Origin: an uncultured Ardenticatenia bacterium
Lineage (GTDB): Bacteria; Chloroflexota; Anaerolineae; Promineifilales; Promineifilaceae
NCBI GenBank assembly: GCA_937858165.1
Contig: CALLZA010000025.1
Location: 1 to 6,658, forward strand
Reading direction: 5' to 3'
DNA: 6,658 bases
The notes beneath the pieces were generated by a model that saw nothing but the letters and a program-made list of their open reading frames with translations, was not told where the DNA came from and did not search any database. The position numbers and the translations under genes were made by a program. Below are positions 1 to 6,206 of the stretch, piece after piece. How positions within the stretch are numbered: position 1 is the first letter of the stretch; each line of letters opens with the position of its first letter.

Positions 1-24
1 TGTGTTTTCTTCATTCGTCTCTGC

Positions 25-37
25 TTTTTTTTTTTTT
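25..37. repeat. Homopolymer run of 13 T
   Basis: Thirteen consecutive T bases in otherwise very GC-rich DNA, close to the window edge. On the minus strand this would encode poly-Lys inside the broken paralogue. Together with the nearby C run it suggests unreliable sequence at a contig end. Confidence 0.9.
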
Positions 38-105
38 GTCTGTCTCCGCCGCCGCCAAGCGTTCCACTAGATCGGCCGCCGGCCGGCGAGAATGGTTAAA
101 AGACA

Positions 106-131
106 CCCCCCCCCCCCCCCCCCCCCCCCCC
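106..131. repeat. Homopolymer run of 26 C
   Basis: Twenty-six consecutive C bases, followed by further C-rich sequence to about 148. It lies where the paralogue should encode its membrane helix and replaces that helix with poly-Gly on the minus strand. A run this long is either a sequencing or assembly artefact or a real slippage tract. From sequence alone the artefact is more likely, because the reading frame beyond it shows no meaningful protein. Confidence 0.9.
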
Positions 132-277
132 GCCGCCACCCCCCCGCCGTTGAGCGCCGGCAGCCGCCACGACGGGCGGCGGCGCGGAGTCTGGGGCTTC
201 TCCTCGGCCGGCTCGTCCCAACCGCTGTGTTCGCGCCGGTCGTCTTCTTCGGTCTGCCAGTCGAAATTGGCCGACAT

Positions 278-351
278 GGGTTCACTTCCCTTCTCCCATA
301 CCCACAGCGCGGCCGTCCGGGCCGCGTCGGGCAGGACTAGAGGGCGTTGAA
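278..351. other. Intergenic spacer between the tandem paralogues
   Basis: A 74-nt gap on the minus strand between the stop of the 451-aa gene and the start of the broken paralogue. I see no convincing hairpin with a T tract and no clear promoter, so the paralogue is probably the next gene of the same transcript. Confidence 0.5.
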
Positions 352-1707
352 TCAGTTCAGCGCCGCCGCGTCCAGGCCGCGCTCGGCGGCGTAGCGCAGC
401 AGGTCGCGCTCGAAGTCGGCTTGCGAGCCATAGAGGCCGCCGGTGGCGCGCTCAACCCAACCCCAATAGGTGGGTTTAAATCCGTTCAGTAAATGCAACT
501 GCATTTCCCTGATAGGCAAGCGGCTGTGGGTCACAAGAAAATCGACGAGCGTATAAACCAACAGGCGCTCGTCGGCCGCCGCCGTTTCCTGTCCCCACAA
601 CGCTTCAATGGTGCGCAATGCCTCTGGCTCGCGGGCCAACCGGGCATACTCGACGGCCCCCACCGGCCACGGCCGCAACCCCAGGCGGTAGAGTTGGACG
701 TCGAGCAGCGCGCCATAGAACAGGGCGTCGTCGCAGCACTGCCAGCCGGACGTGTTGGCCGCCGCCGCGGCCACAACCCGCGCGGCGTAGACGCGGCTGA
801 GGGCGCGCCGCCCGGCGTCATCCACCGGCCGGCCGAAGAGCGTCGGCGTGGGCATGATGATCTCGCTGCCGCCGCCCCACGTGCTGATCGGAACCGTGTA
901 GGGGACGAGCGACGCCGGAGCCGTCGAGAGAACCAGATGCAGCCCGGGGCACGAATCCTCCAGACCGCGGCACACCTCGGCCAGGGCCGCGTCCAGGTCG
1001 CGGGCCAGCGGCTCGGCCAAATCAGCGTCGCGCGCGGGGTAGGTCAGGCGCACGTAGCGCCCGCCGACGCTTGCCGTCTCGCCCCAGAAGGCGTCGTCGG
1101 GCGGGGCGAAGAGCCAGCGATCCGGCCCCAGACGATAGATGGCCGTCTGTTGCAGCCCCACGGTCTCGGTCAGGCCGTTGCCGACGGCCACTTCATACGT
1201 CTGGGGCAGCGTCAACTCGGCGGCGCGCAGGTCGGGCGACAGGCTGACGGTGGGCGAGACGGGCGCGGTTGGCGACAGGGCCAGCCCGAAGGCCGCCCGG
1301 TCGACGAAGCGGCCGTCGCGCACCAGCTTCTCGTGCGCCTCGGCCCAGGCCCGGTCGCGGCCGGAGAGGAAGCTGACGAACAGCTCGCCGTCGCCGCGGC
1401 GGGCGGCGTCGAGGACGGTGGCGTGGCTGGCGGCGATCTCCTCCGTCAGGCGCGTCTCGGCCGCCGTGGCCCGCCGCGCCAGTTGCCAATAGAGCACCGC
1501 GGCCAGGGCGACCACCAGCGCCACGACGGCCAGCAGGAACAGGGGGCGGCGGCCGCGGCGGGCGGGCGCCGCCCTGTCTACCGGCTGCTCCGGCGCGTCA
1601 AACAGCGCTTCGTTGAGCGGCGGCAGGTCGGCCGGACGCGGTCGCCCGCGGCGCGGCGTCTCGTCCTCCTGCCAATCGCGGTCTTCAGTCTGCCAGTCGA
1701 AGGACAT
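352..1707 (-). CDS. Single-pass membrane protein with extracytoplasmic domain, unknown function (FDWQTE N-terminus)
   Basis: A 451-residue protein I do not recognise. Residues 1-50 are a hydrophilic cytoplasmic tail opening with FDWQTE, acidic at first and then Arg/Pro-rich. Residues about 55-76 form one transmembrane helix preceded by Arg residues (RRGRR), so the remaining 375 residues should lie outside the membrane. The stretch just after the helix (about 88-215) alternates helix and strand in a way that could be NTF2-like, but this is only an impression. The C-terminal half is mostly helical and has four cysteines, C246, C253, C324 and C325, which could form two disulfides. No HExxH or other catalytic motif is visible. 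The ATG at 1707 is supported by the matching start of the paralogue, although no Shine-Dalgarno sequence precedes it; a 62-bp palindrome ends 10 nt upstream. It is the third gene of the probable envelope operon. Confidence 0.85.
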   Translation of the reverse strand: MSFDWQTEDRDWQEDETPRRGRPRPADLPPLNEALFDAPEQPVDRAAPARRGRRPLFLLAVVALVVALAAVLYWQLARRATAAETRLTEEIAASHATVLDAARRGDGELFVSFLSGRDRAWAEAHEKLVRDGRFVDRAAFGLALSPTAPVSPTVSLSPDLRAAELTLPQTYEVAVGNGLTETVGLQQTAIYRLGPDRWLFAPPDDAFWGETASVGGRYVRLTYPARDADLAEPLARDLDAALAEVCRGLEDSCPGLHLVLSTAPASLVPYTVPISTWGGGSEIIMPTPTLFGRPVDDAGRRALSRVYAARVVAAAAANTSGWQCCDDALFYGALLDVQLYRLGLRPWPVGAVEYARLAREPEALRTIEALWGQETAAADERLLVYTLVDFLVTHSRLPIREMQLHLLNGFKPTYWGWVERATGGLYGSQADFERDLLRYAAERGLDAAALN

Positions 1708-1717
1708 GGTTTGCAGA

Positions 1718-1779
1718 AGGGGCCAGGTTCCAGGGGCCAGGGAAGAGCGCTCTTCCCTGGCCCCTGGAACCTGGCCCCT
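1718..1779. repeat. Perfect 62-bp palindrome (31-bp arms, no loop)
   Basis: Every base from 1718 pairs with its partner to 1779, centred on AGCGCT (1746-1751). Pairing breaks at 1717/1780. Each arm carries the 10-mer AGGGGCCAGG twice, 14 bp apart (1718-1727 and 1732-1741), or its complement. It occupies 62 of the 77 nt between the transglycosylase stop and the next start; without it the two genes would be 15 nt apart, as if it had inserted into an operon gap. Transcribed, it would form a very stable hairpin. No T tract follows it on the minus strand, so an intrinsic terminator is not indicated. Best called an intergenic palindromic repeat element, possibly affecting mRNA processing or access to the downstream start. 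Confidence 0.95.
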
Positions 1780-1784
1780 AATCC

Positions 1785-4442
1785 CTATTGTTCTGAGCCA
1801 TAAAGGTGACGATAGGCGTTAAAGCCCTCGTAGATGCGCTCGATGTAGAGGCGCGTTTCGGTAAAGTCGACCGTGTCGAAGAAGCGATCATGGTCGGCCC
1901 CGGCCGTCTCGGCCCAGCGGGCGGCGTTGCCCGGCCCGGCGTTATAGGCCGCCAGCGCGGCGTGAACCTGGCCGTCGAAGTTGCGCAGTTGCTCGCTCAG
2001 GTAGTACGCGCCGAAGTTGAGGCCGACGTAGGGCTTGAACAGATCGTCGTTGGTGAAGTCCGGCCAGGCCAACCGCTGGGCGATCCACGCCCCGGTGTCG
2101 GGGATGACCTGGCTAAGCCCCTGGGCGGCGGCGGTGGAGCGGGCGATGCTCTCGAACAGGCTCTCCTGGCGCACCAGGGCGAACTGGAGGCGGGGGTCAT
2201 AGCCGTAGCGCTCGGCCAGGGGCAGGATGAGATCGGCGTAGTGGGCGGGGTAGGCCAGCCGCCCCAGGAAGCGCGGCGCGTCGAAGACCGTCGCCCCCAC
2301 CTGGCGCAGCAGCGACGCCGCAGCGATGATCGACGAGCGGTAGAGGCCCAACTCCTGGAAGTAGAGCGCCAGCTGGTAGTTGGCCACCGGGTCATCGGCA
2401 TACGCCTCGCGCACCGTCTCCAGCTCGGCCTTGGCCGCTTCGTACAGCCCCAACTGCCACAGCTTCTCGCCGATGCGCCGCCCCGGCTCGGCGGCCAGCC
2501 CGGCCGACAGCGCGCCCAGCGCCTCCGGCGGCACGACGCCGGCGGCCACCAGCCGCTCGCGCAGCCAGAGTTCGGCCGCGGCCTGGCCGTCGGCCGGATC
2601 GTCGGGCAAGACCATCTCGCTGGCGGCGCTGAACGGCTCCGTGCCGGCGGCGAAGTCGATGGCGCGCAGAGCGAAGTAGTTGCTGGGGGTCAGCGAGCTA
2701 ACCTGTCGGCGCAGCGCCGCGGCGTCCAGCCCCTCGGCCTCGCCCGCGTCGGCCAGCCGCAGCAGCCGGAAGAGAGCCGCCGCGCCGTACTCGTTGGCCG
2801 GGTACTGCTCGGCCAGCCGCTGCCAGAGGGCCACCGCGCCGTCCTCGTCGTCGGTCAACTCAGCGGCGCGATAGAGGGCGGCCGGGGCGTTGCCGTCGAA
2901 CGGGAAGGCGTCGGCCAGGGCCACGTAGCGCCCGGCGGCATCAGCGGCGTTGCCGGTCCCGTCGGCCAGTTGGGCCGCCGTCCATTGAACAGCGGCCGTC
3001 TCAGCCGCATCCGGGTACTCAGTCACAAACTCGTCGTAGGCCGCCAGCGCCTCATCCACCCGGCCGGCCCGGTTCAGCATCTCGCCGCGCTCGAACAGCG
3101 CCCGCGCCGGCTCGTGGTCGGCGAAGGCGTCCAGTTCGGCCAGGGCGCTGGTCAGATCGCCCAACTTCTCGTAGTTCCAGGCCAGAAAGAGGTGGGCGTC
3201 CCTGGGATACGTCTCCGGCGCGGCGGCGATGGCCCGGCGCAGGGCGTCGATGCCCAACTGGTAGGCCCCGGCGTAGAAGTTGATGACGCCGCGCTGGTAC
3301 TCATCGACGGGCACGCCCGCCTCCACCAGGGCCACCAGCGCGGCGTGGCTCTCGGCGGCGCGGGGGTAGTCGGTGATGGCCGCCAGGAAGCGGGCCTGGG
3401 CGGCCGCCGTGTTGCCCGCCTGCTGCTCGGCCAGCCCGGCCAGATAGGTCATCTGCCCCTTGGTAGCCTCGGTACGGGCCACGTCGCGGATGGCGTCGTA
3501 CTGGGCGATGGCCCCGGTCGTGTCGCCGCGCGCCAGCAACAGCCCGGCCAGCCGCCCGCGATTCTCCACGACGACGAAGCGCTGCGCCGCGCCCGTGGTC
3601 GCCGCTTCCAGCGCGGTGATGACCGCGTTGGTGTCGCCCAGCGCCAGGTGGGCGTCGGCGATGCGCGGTTGGACGTAGGCGGCCATGTCGGGGTTGGCCT
3701 CGGCATAGGCGCGGAAGGCGTCGATGGCCGCGGCGTGGTCGCCCAGCGCCGCCCGCGCCCGGCCCAGATAGAAAGCCGCCGCGTCGGGAATATCGACCGG
3801 CGCAACCAGGGCGTCGCGTGTCGCGGGAGCCGCGGCGTCCGGCTCCTGCAAGAGCGCCTCCAGCGCCTCGGCCGCGGCGGCATATTGACCGTCGTCGAAC
3901 AGGGCAACGGCGTAGCCCAACCGCGCCTCGGCCGCGGCGCGCGCGCCCAGCCCACCGGCGTCCGTGGCGGCACGGAAGGCAGCGGCGGCCGTCGGGTGGT
4001 CGCCTTCGGCCGCGGCCCGTTGGCCCAGCGCCAGCAGTTCCGGCGCGGTGGCGTCGGGCGGCAGGGGGACGGTGGGCAGGGGGGCGGTGGTCTGGCCCCC
4101 GGCGGCCAGCTCCAGCGCTTCGCCGGGGAGGGGGGCCGTCCCGTCCGCGCCGGCGGCCGCGGCGGCCTCGTCCGGCGCTTCGGCCGGCGCGCCCAGCGGC
4201 GTGGCCGAGGGCAGGACGACCGGCGTTGGCGGGCGCAGGGGGTCGCCCTCGGTCGGGGCGGCCGGTTCGTCGCCCGGCGCGGCCAGGGTCGGCGTCGGTT
4301 GCAGCGCCGAGGTGGTTTCGACCGGCACCGCGCGCTCGGCGACCGGCGTCGTCCCGCCCGTCGCGCCGCGACAGGCGGCCAACCACAGCCCAAAGATGAG
4401 GATGAGCAGCGCCGGTCGGGCGCGGTGGCTAGAGTGTGCCAC
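1785..4442 (-). CDS. Lipoprotein lytic murein transglycosylase with TPR arm (Slt70-like, GH23)
   Basis: An 885-residue enzyme predicted to cleave peptidoglycan between MurNAc and GlcNAc, forming 1,6-anhydroMurNAc. Residues 1-24 are a lipoprotein signal: a basic start, hydrophobic ALLILIFGLWLAA, then lipobox Cys24, so it is likely anchored outside the membrane. Residues 25-130 are a Pro/Ala/Thr linker. Residues about 133-700 hold at least nine TPR-like helical pairs; PSNYFALRA leads toward the catalytic part. The SLT domain spans about 738-875: ALVRQES with catalytic Glu760, GLSQVIPDTG near 777, AYNAGPGN near 835, and the family-typical ETRLYIERI near 861. It is longer than E. coli Slt70 because of the linker and TPRs. 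The GTG at 4442 was chosen because it places the signal peptide at the N-terminus; GGAGG (4446-4450) lies only 3 nt away. It overlaps the upstream gene by 14 nt, suggesting translational coupling. Confidence 0.93.
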   Translation of the reverse strand: MAHSSHRARPALLILIFGLWLAACRGATGGTTPVAERAVPVETTSALQPTPTLAAPGDEPAAPTEGDPLRPPTPVVLPSATPLGAPAEAPDEAAAAAGADGTAPLPGEALELAAGGQTTAPLPTVPLPPDATAPELLALGQRAAAEGDHPTAAAAFRAATDAGGLGARAAAEARLGYAVALFDDGQYAAAAEALEALLQEPDAAAPATRDALVAPVDIPDAAAFYLGRARAALGDHAAAIDAFRAYAEANPDMAAYVQPRIADAHLALGDTNAVITALEAATTGAAQRFVVVENRGRLAGLLLARGDTTGAIAQYDAIRDVARTEATKGQMTYLAGLAEQQAGNTAAAQARFLAAITDYPRAAESHAALVALVEAGVPVDEYQRGVINFYAGAYQLGIDALRRAIAAAPETYPRDAHLFLAWNYEKLGDLTSALAELDAFADHEPARALFERGEMLNRAGRVDEALAAYDEFVTEYPDAAETAAVQWTAAQLADGTGNAADAAGRYVALADAFPFDGNAPAALYRAAELTDDEDGAVALWQRLAEQYPANEYGAAALFRLLRLADAGEAEGLDAAALRRQVSSLTPSNYFALRAIDFAAGTEPFSAASEMVLPDDPADGQAAAELWLRERLVAAGVVPPEALGALSAGLAAEPGRRIGEKLWQLGLYEAAKAELETVREAYADDPVANYQLALYFQELGLYRSSIIAAASLLRQVGATVFDAPRFLGRLAYPAHYADLILPLAERYGYDPRLQFALVRQESLFESIARSTAAAQGLSQVIPDTGAWIAQRLAWPDFTNDDLFKPYVGLNFGAYYLSEQLRNFDGQVHAALAAYNAGPGNAARWAETAGADHDRFFDTVDFTETRLYIERIYEGFNAYRHLYGSEQ

Positions 4443-5454
4443 GATCCTCCGGCGGCGCGACGGCTGACCACGCCTCCTCAGGCAGCTCCGTTGTCTCCGG
4501 CGCGGGGTGGGGGGCGATGACCGTCGTCGTCGGCGCGGCGATGACGGCCGTGGGCGCGTCACCGGTTGCCGACCCCTTGGCGATGGGCACGTGGCGGGCC
4601 GGGTTGCGCCGCCCGGTCAGCAGCTCCCAGCCCAGGTAGAGCGGCGCGAGTTGCGACAGGGCCAGGAGGACGAGGACGGCGACGGCCCCCAGACGCAGCG
4701 CGTCCAGTTGGGCGTCGATGTTGGCATCAACACGGTCGATGGCCGCGCCCGCCTGGTCGGCCAGGGCCAGATACTGGTCAACGAGCGGCAGCACCTCGCC
4801 GACGCGGCTGTTGATGATCGCCAGATTGTCCGACGCGGCCTGCAAGTCGATGGCCAGCGCGTCCAGATTGGCGCTGGTCGTTTGCAAGTCGGTCTCCAGG
4901 CCGCGCATACTCTCCGGCAGCCCCTCCAGGCTGGCCTGGAAGCCGCGCAGGGTGTTGTCGAAGGGTACGGCCGGGGCGTAATCGATGCCCAGGTCGAACT
5001 GGAGCGGGATGGAGCCGCCGAAGGGCAGGTTGATGGTGCGGTCGATGCCGATGGAGCTGAGGGTGCGCAGAGTGCTGTCGATGCCCCCGGCGACCTCGAT
5101 CATGTTGGGCAGCGCGTTCTGGATGCCCTCGACCGCTTCCGGCACTTCCTGGGTGACAACGACGCCGACGTTGTCGATGAGCGGCCGGCTGTCGCGCACG
5201 GTGAGCGAGGCGTTGGCTGTCGCGGCGACAGCGGTGCCCAGCCCGCCGTTGACGTCGCTGAAGGTGTCGCGTGACAGGGCGAGGGTGTTGCGAGCCGTGT
5301 CCAGACTTTGTGAAGCCAGGGCGAGATTGTCGCGGATGCCCGCGCCCACCTCGGTCAGCGCATCGTCGACGGTGTAGGCCGCGTAGAGGCCGGCGCTAAA
5401 GATAACTAGCGCGGTCAGAAGAATGATGAGGCCGAGAATGCGTCTGATTACCAT
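4429..5454 (-). CDS. Membrane protein with two anchor helices and a long helical extracytoplasmic middle, unknown function
   Basis: A 341-residue protein I cannot assign to a named family. One transmembrane helix lies at residues about 5-25 (RILGLIILLTALVIFSAGL) and a second at about 252-276, giving an N-in/C-in hairpin with some 225 residues outside. That external part is rich in regularly spaced Leu, Ile, Ala, Asp and Asn (about 28-100 and 165-250), as in amphipathic or coiled-coil helices, around a central non-helical stretch with Pro and Gly (about 135-155). The cytoplasmic tail (278-341) is Pro/Thr/Ala-rich and acidic at the end. The ATG at 5454 is preferred over the GTG at 5484 because GGAG sits 7 nt ahead and the GTG lies inside an intergenic repeat. 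It is the first gene of the probable operon and overlaps the transglycosylase start, so it may scaffold or position that enzyme; that is inference. Confidence 0.85.
   Translation of the reverse strand: MVIRRILGLIILLTALVIFSAGLYAAYTVDDALTEVGAGIRDNLALASQSLDTARNTLALSRDTFSDVNGGLGTAVAATANASLTVRDSRPLIDNVGVVVTQEVPEAVEGIQNALPNMIEVAGGIDSTLRTLSSIGIDRTINLPFGGSIPLQFDLGIDYAPAVPFDNTLRGFQASLEGLPESMRGLETDLQTTSANLDALAIDLQAASDNLAIINSRVGEVLPLVDQYLALADQAGAAIDRVDANIDAQLDALRLGAVAVLVLLALSQLAPLYLGWELLTGRRNPARHVPIAKGSATGDAPTAVIAAPTTTVIAPHPAPETTELPEEAWSAVAPPEDRGTL
4446..4450 (-). promoter_or_regulatory. Shine-Dalgarno sequence of the transglycosylase gene
   Basis: GGAGG on the minus strand, 3 nt before the GTG at 4440-4442 and inside the end of the upstream coding region. 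The spacing is shorter than usual. No other start fits between this site and the lipobox, and the longer frame to 4562 only adds an Arg-rich stretch that is a shadow of the upstream gene. Confidence 0.6.
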
Positions 5455-5461
5455 GCGGTCG

Positions 5462-5465
5462 CTCC
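5462..5465 (-). promoter_or_regulatory. Shine-Dalgarno sequence of the 341-aa membrane protein gene
   Basis: GGAG on the minus strand, 7 nt before the ATG at 5452-5454. This decides the start in favour of 5454 rather than the in-frame GTG at 5484. Confidence 0.75.
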
Positions 5466-5480
5466 GAGTTATAGAAACGT

Positions 5481-5535
5481 CCACAGATTACACAGATTCA
5501 GAGTCGAATCTGTGTAATCTGTGTAATCTGTGGAT
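5481..5535. repeat. Inverted intergenic repeat of 9-bp units (CACAGATTA / TAATCTGTG)
   Basis: The left arm (5481-5499) holds two units, CACAGATTA and CACAGATTC. After a 6-nt loop (5500-5505) the right arm (5506-5533) holds three complementary units, GAATCTGTG then TAATCTGTG twice. Eighteen base pairs form directly next to the loop (5482-5499 with 5506-5523), and the extra unit allows an alternative register. It is AT-rich against a GC-rich background. From memory, repeats containing AATCTGTGTAATCTGTGG occur between genes in many unrelated environmental bacteria; I cannot search to confirm this. It lies between the substrate-binding fragment and the operon start, so it may be transcribed in the leader. 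Confidence 0.9.
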
Positions 5536-5554
5536 GCTTTTTCCATAAGGGCAG

Positions 5555-5833
5555 TCAGGGTTGGAACACCGTCCCCGTCATGCCTTCGTATTCTAATCCA
5601 CGCAGCGCCTCTTGGACAGTGGCGCGGGTGATGCCGCCCCCTGTTTCCTCAGCCTGCGCTAAGGCGAGCCAGAGGAGGGCGAAGGCGTCGTAGGTTGGCC
5701 CGGCGTAGGGGCCGGGCGTCTCGTCGAAGGGCGTGACGCCCTCATAGGCGGCGACGAAGGCGGCCGGCCGCGCGTCCGGGTCGGCGGCGGCGCAGGGGGG
5801 GGCGCCGGCGGGCAGACCGGGGAGAACGGACAT
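5555..5833 (-). pseudogene. C-terminal fragment of a branched-chain amino acid-type ABC transporter substrate-binding protein
   Basis: The 92-residue frame contains FVAAYEG, then PGPYAGPTYDAFALLWLALA, then a GGGITRATVQEAL helix and YEGMTGTVFQP. This is the pattern of the C-terminal lobe of periplasmic binding proteins of the LivK/Peripla_BP_6 type, which deliver amino acids, amides or similar solutes to ABC importers and are normally about 350-450 residues. The N-terminal lobe and signal peptide are missing. An in-frame TAG at 5837-5839 and G-rich sequence sit directly upstream, so the ATG at 5833 is only the first Met of a remnant; resemblance starts near residue 18. The protein also stops right after TGTVFQP, where relatives usually continue for some residues. 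No permease or ATPase gene is in the window. The fragment is unlikely to work alone. Confidence 0.65.
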
Positions 5834-5919
5834 CTCCTAAGAGTTGGGGTCCGCCGCGCTCCGCGGCCGGCGGGGGGGGCGGACAACGGAGACACAATAG
5901 CCGACCACGACACAGGCCG
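5834..5919. other. G-rich junction between two truncated genes
   Basis: No convincing gene. It contains GC-rich self-complementary sequence (CCGCCGCG ... CGCGGCCGGCGG, about 5851-5873) running into a block of eight G (5872-5879). On its left is a minus-strand gene lacking its N-terminus, on its right a plus-strand gene lacking its N-terminus. This is a probable rearrangement or misassembly joint. Confidence 0.5.
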
Positions 5920-6199
5920 GCAGGCGCCGGGTCGGCCGGCTACATCCTGCTGCGCCTGCCGCATGAAGTGAAGCCCCTGTTCCGAGCCTGGCTCGACGCC
6001 AATCAGTCCGGTCGCGCCGACCATATCTACAGCCTGATGCGCCAGAGGCACGGCGGCAAGGAATACGACAGCAGCTTCGGCACGCGCCAGCGCGGTAGCG
6101 GGCCGCTGGCGGAAATCATCGCGCGGCGCTTCAGCATCGCGCTGCACCGGCTCGGACTCGACAAGCCGTCGCTGCCGATGAACGTCGCCGCCTTCCGTC
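5920..6199 (+). pseudogene. C-terminal fragment of a PA0069-family radical SAM protein (SplB-like)
   Basis: In the frame with codons starting at 5968, the translation reads AGAGSAGYILLRLPHEV, LFRAWLDAN, HIYSLMRQRHGGKEYDSSFG, TRQRGSGPLAEIIARRF and ALHRLGLDKPSLPMNVAAFRPP. This order (LLRLP, a W-L helix, RGGKEYDSxFGTRxRGxGP, RF, RLGL) is what I recall of the C-terminus of PA0069-family radical SAM proteins, relatives of spore photoproduct lyase. The CxxxCxxC iron-sulfur cluster motif and the SAM barrel, which lie N-terminal, are absent, so the fragment cannot be catalytic. The GTG at 5968 is not a real start because resemblance begins before it. No stop occurs near the natural end; the frame runs on to 6582 as meaningless Arg/Pro/Ser-rich sequence, while real coding shifts to another frame near 6200-6250. 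Confidence 0.7.
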
Positions 6200-6206
6200 C
6201 CCCACA

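Larger units (their letters stand above)
11..277 (-). pseudogene. Broken N-terminal fragment of an FDWQTE-type membrane protein, paralogue of the 352-1707 gene
   Basis: The ATG at 275-277 opens a protein beginning MSANFDWQTEEDDR. This resembles the start of the downstream neighbour (MSFDWQTEDRDW), and the DNA under the shared peptide matches at 19 of 20 bases (246-265 against 1682-1701). An acidic stretch and an Arg-rich RRRP segment follow, as in the neighbour just ahead of its membrane helix. The frame then enters the 26-C run (poly-Gly here), never forms the expected transmembrane helix, passes a poly-Lys stretch made by the T run, and stops at 11-13. Only about the first 45 residues look genuine. 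The rest is a frameshifted or artefactual tail. A weak purine-rich stretch (AAGGGAA, 286-292) precedes the start. Function is unknown. The full gene was probably another single-pass membrane protein. Confidence 0.55.

Noticed and set aside
60..90. Restriction-site-like sequence (ACTAGATCGGCCGCC) as cloning vector
   Set aside because: It does not match a complete polylinker or a NotI site, and GC-rich DNA produces such strings by chance.
1718..1779. Palindrome as an intrinsic terminator
   Set aside because: No run of T follows on the minus strand (TCTGCAAACC then ATG), and the next gene starts 10 nt later. Partial termination cannot be excluded.
493..1803. Plus-strand open frame of 436 codons opposite the 451-aa gene
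   Set aside because: Low-complexity Arg/Gly/Gln composition, no signal or domain, and it runs through the palindrome. The minus-strand protein has a good membrane helix and a paralogue supporting its start.
1806..4520. Plus-strand open frame of 904 codons opposite the transglycosylase
   Set aside because: It is an antisense shadow in GC-rich DNA. Its translation is Gly/Arg/Val/Gln-rich with no domain, whereas the minus strand encodes clear TPR and SLT motifs.
4443..4562. 40-codon N-terminal extension of the transglycosylase
   Set aside because: Arg/Ser/Pro-rich and fully inside the upstream gene; it would bury the lipoprotein signal. The GTG at 4442 gives a normal signal peptide.
5466..5475. 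TATAAC on the minus strand as a -10 promoter element
   Set aside because: It would place the transcription start inside the Shine-Dalgarno sequence, and no -35 element is found at suitable spacing.
5455..5484. GTG start at 5484 for the 341-aa gene
   Set aside because: It lies within the intergenic repeat and has no ribosome binding site, while the ATG at 5454 has GGAG 7 nt upstream.
5481..5535. Short repeated units as a CRISPR remnant
   Set aside because: Units of 9 bp are adjacent and inverted, with no spacers and no cas genes nearby.
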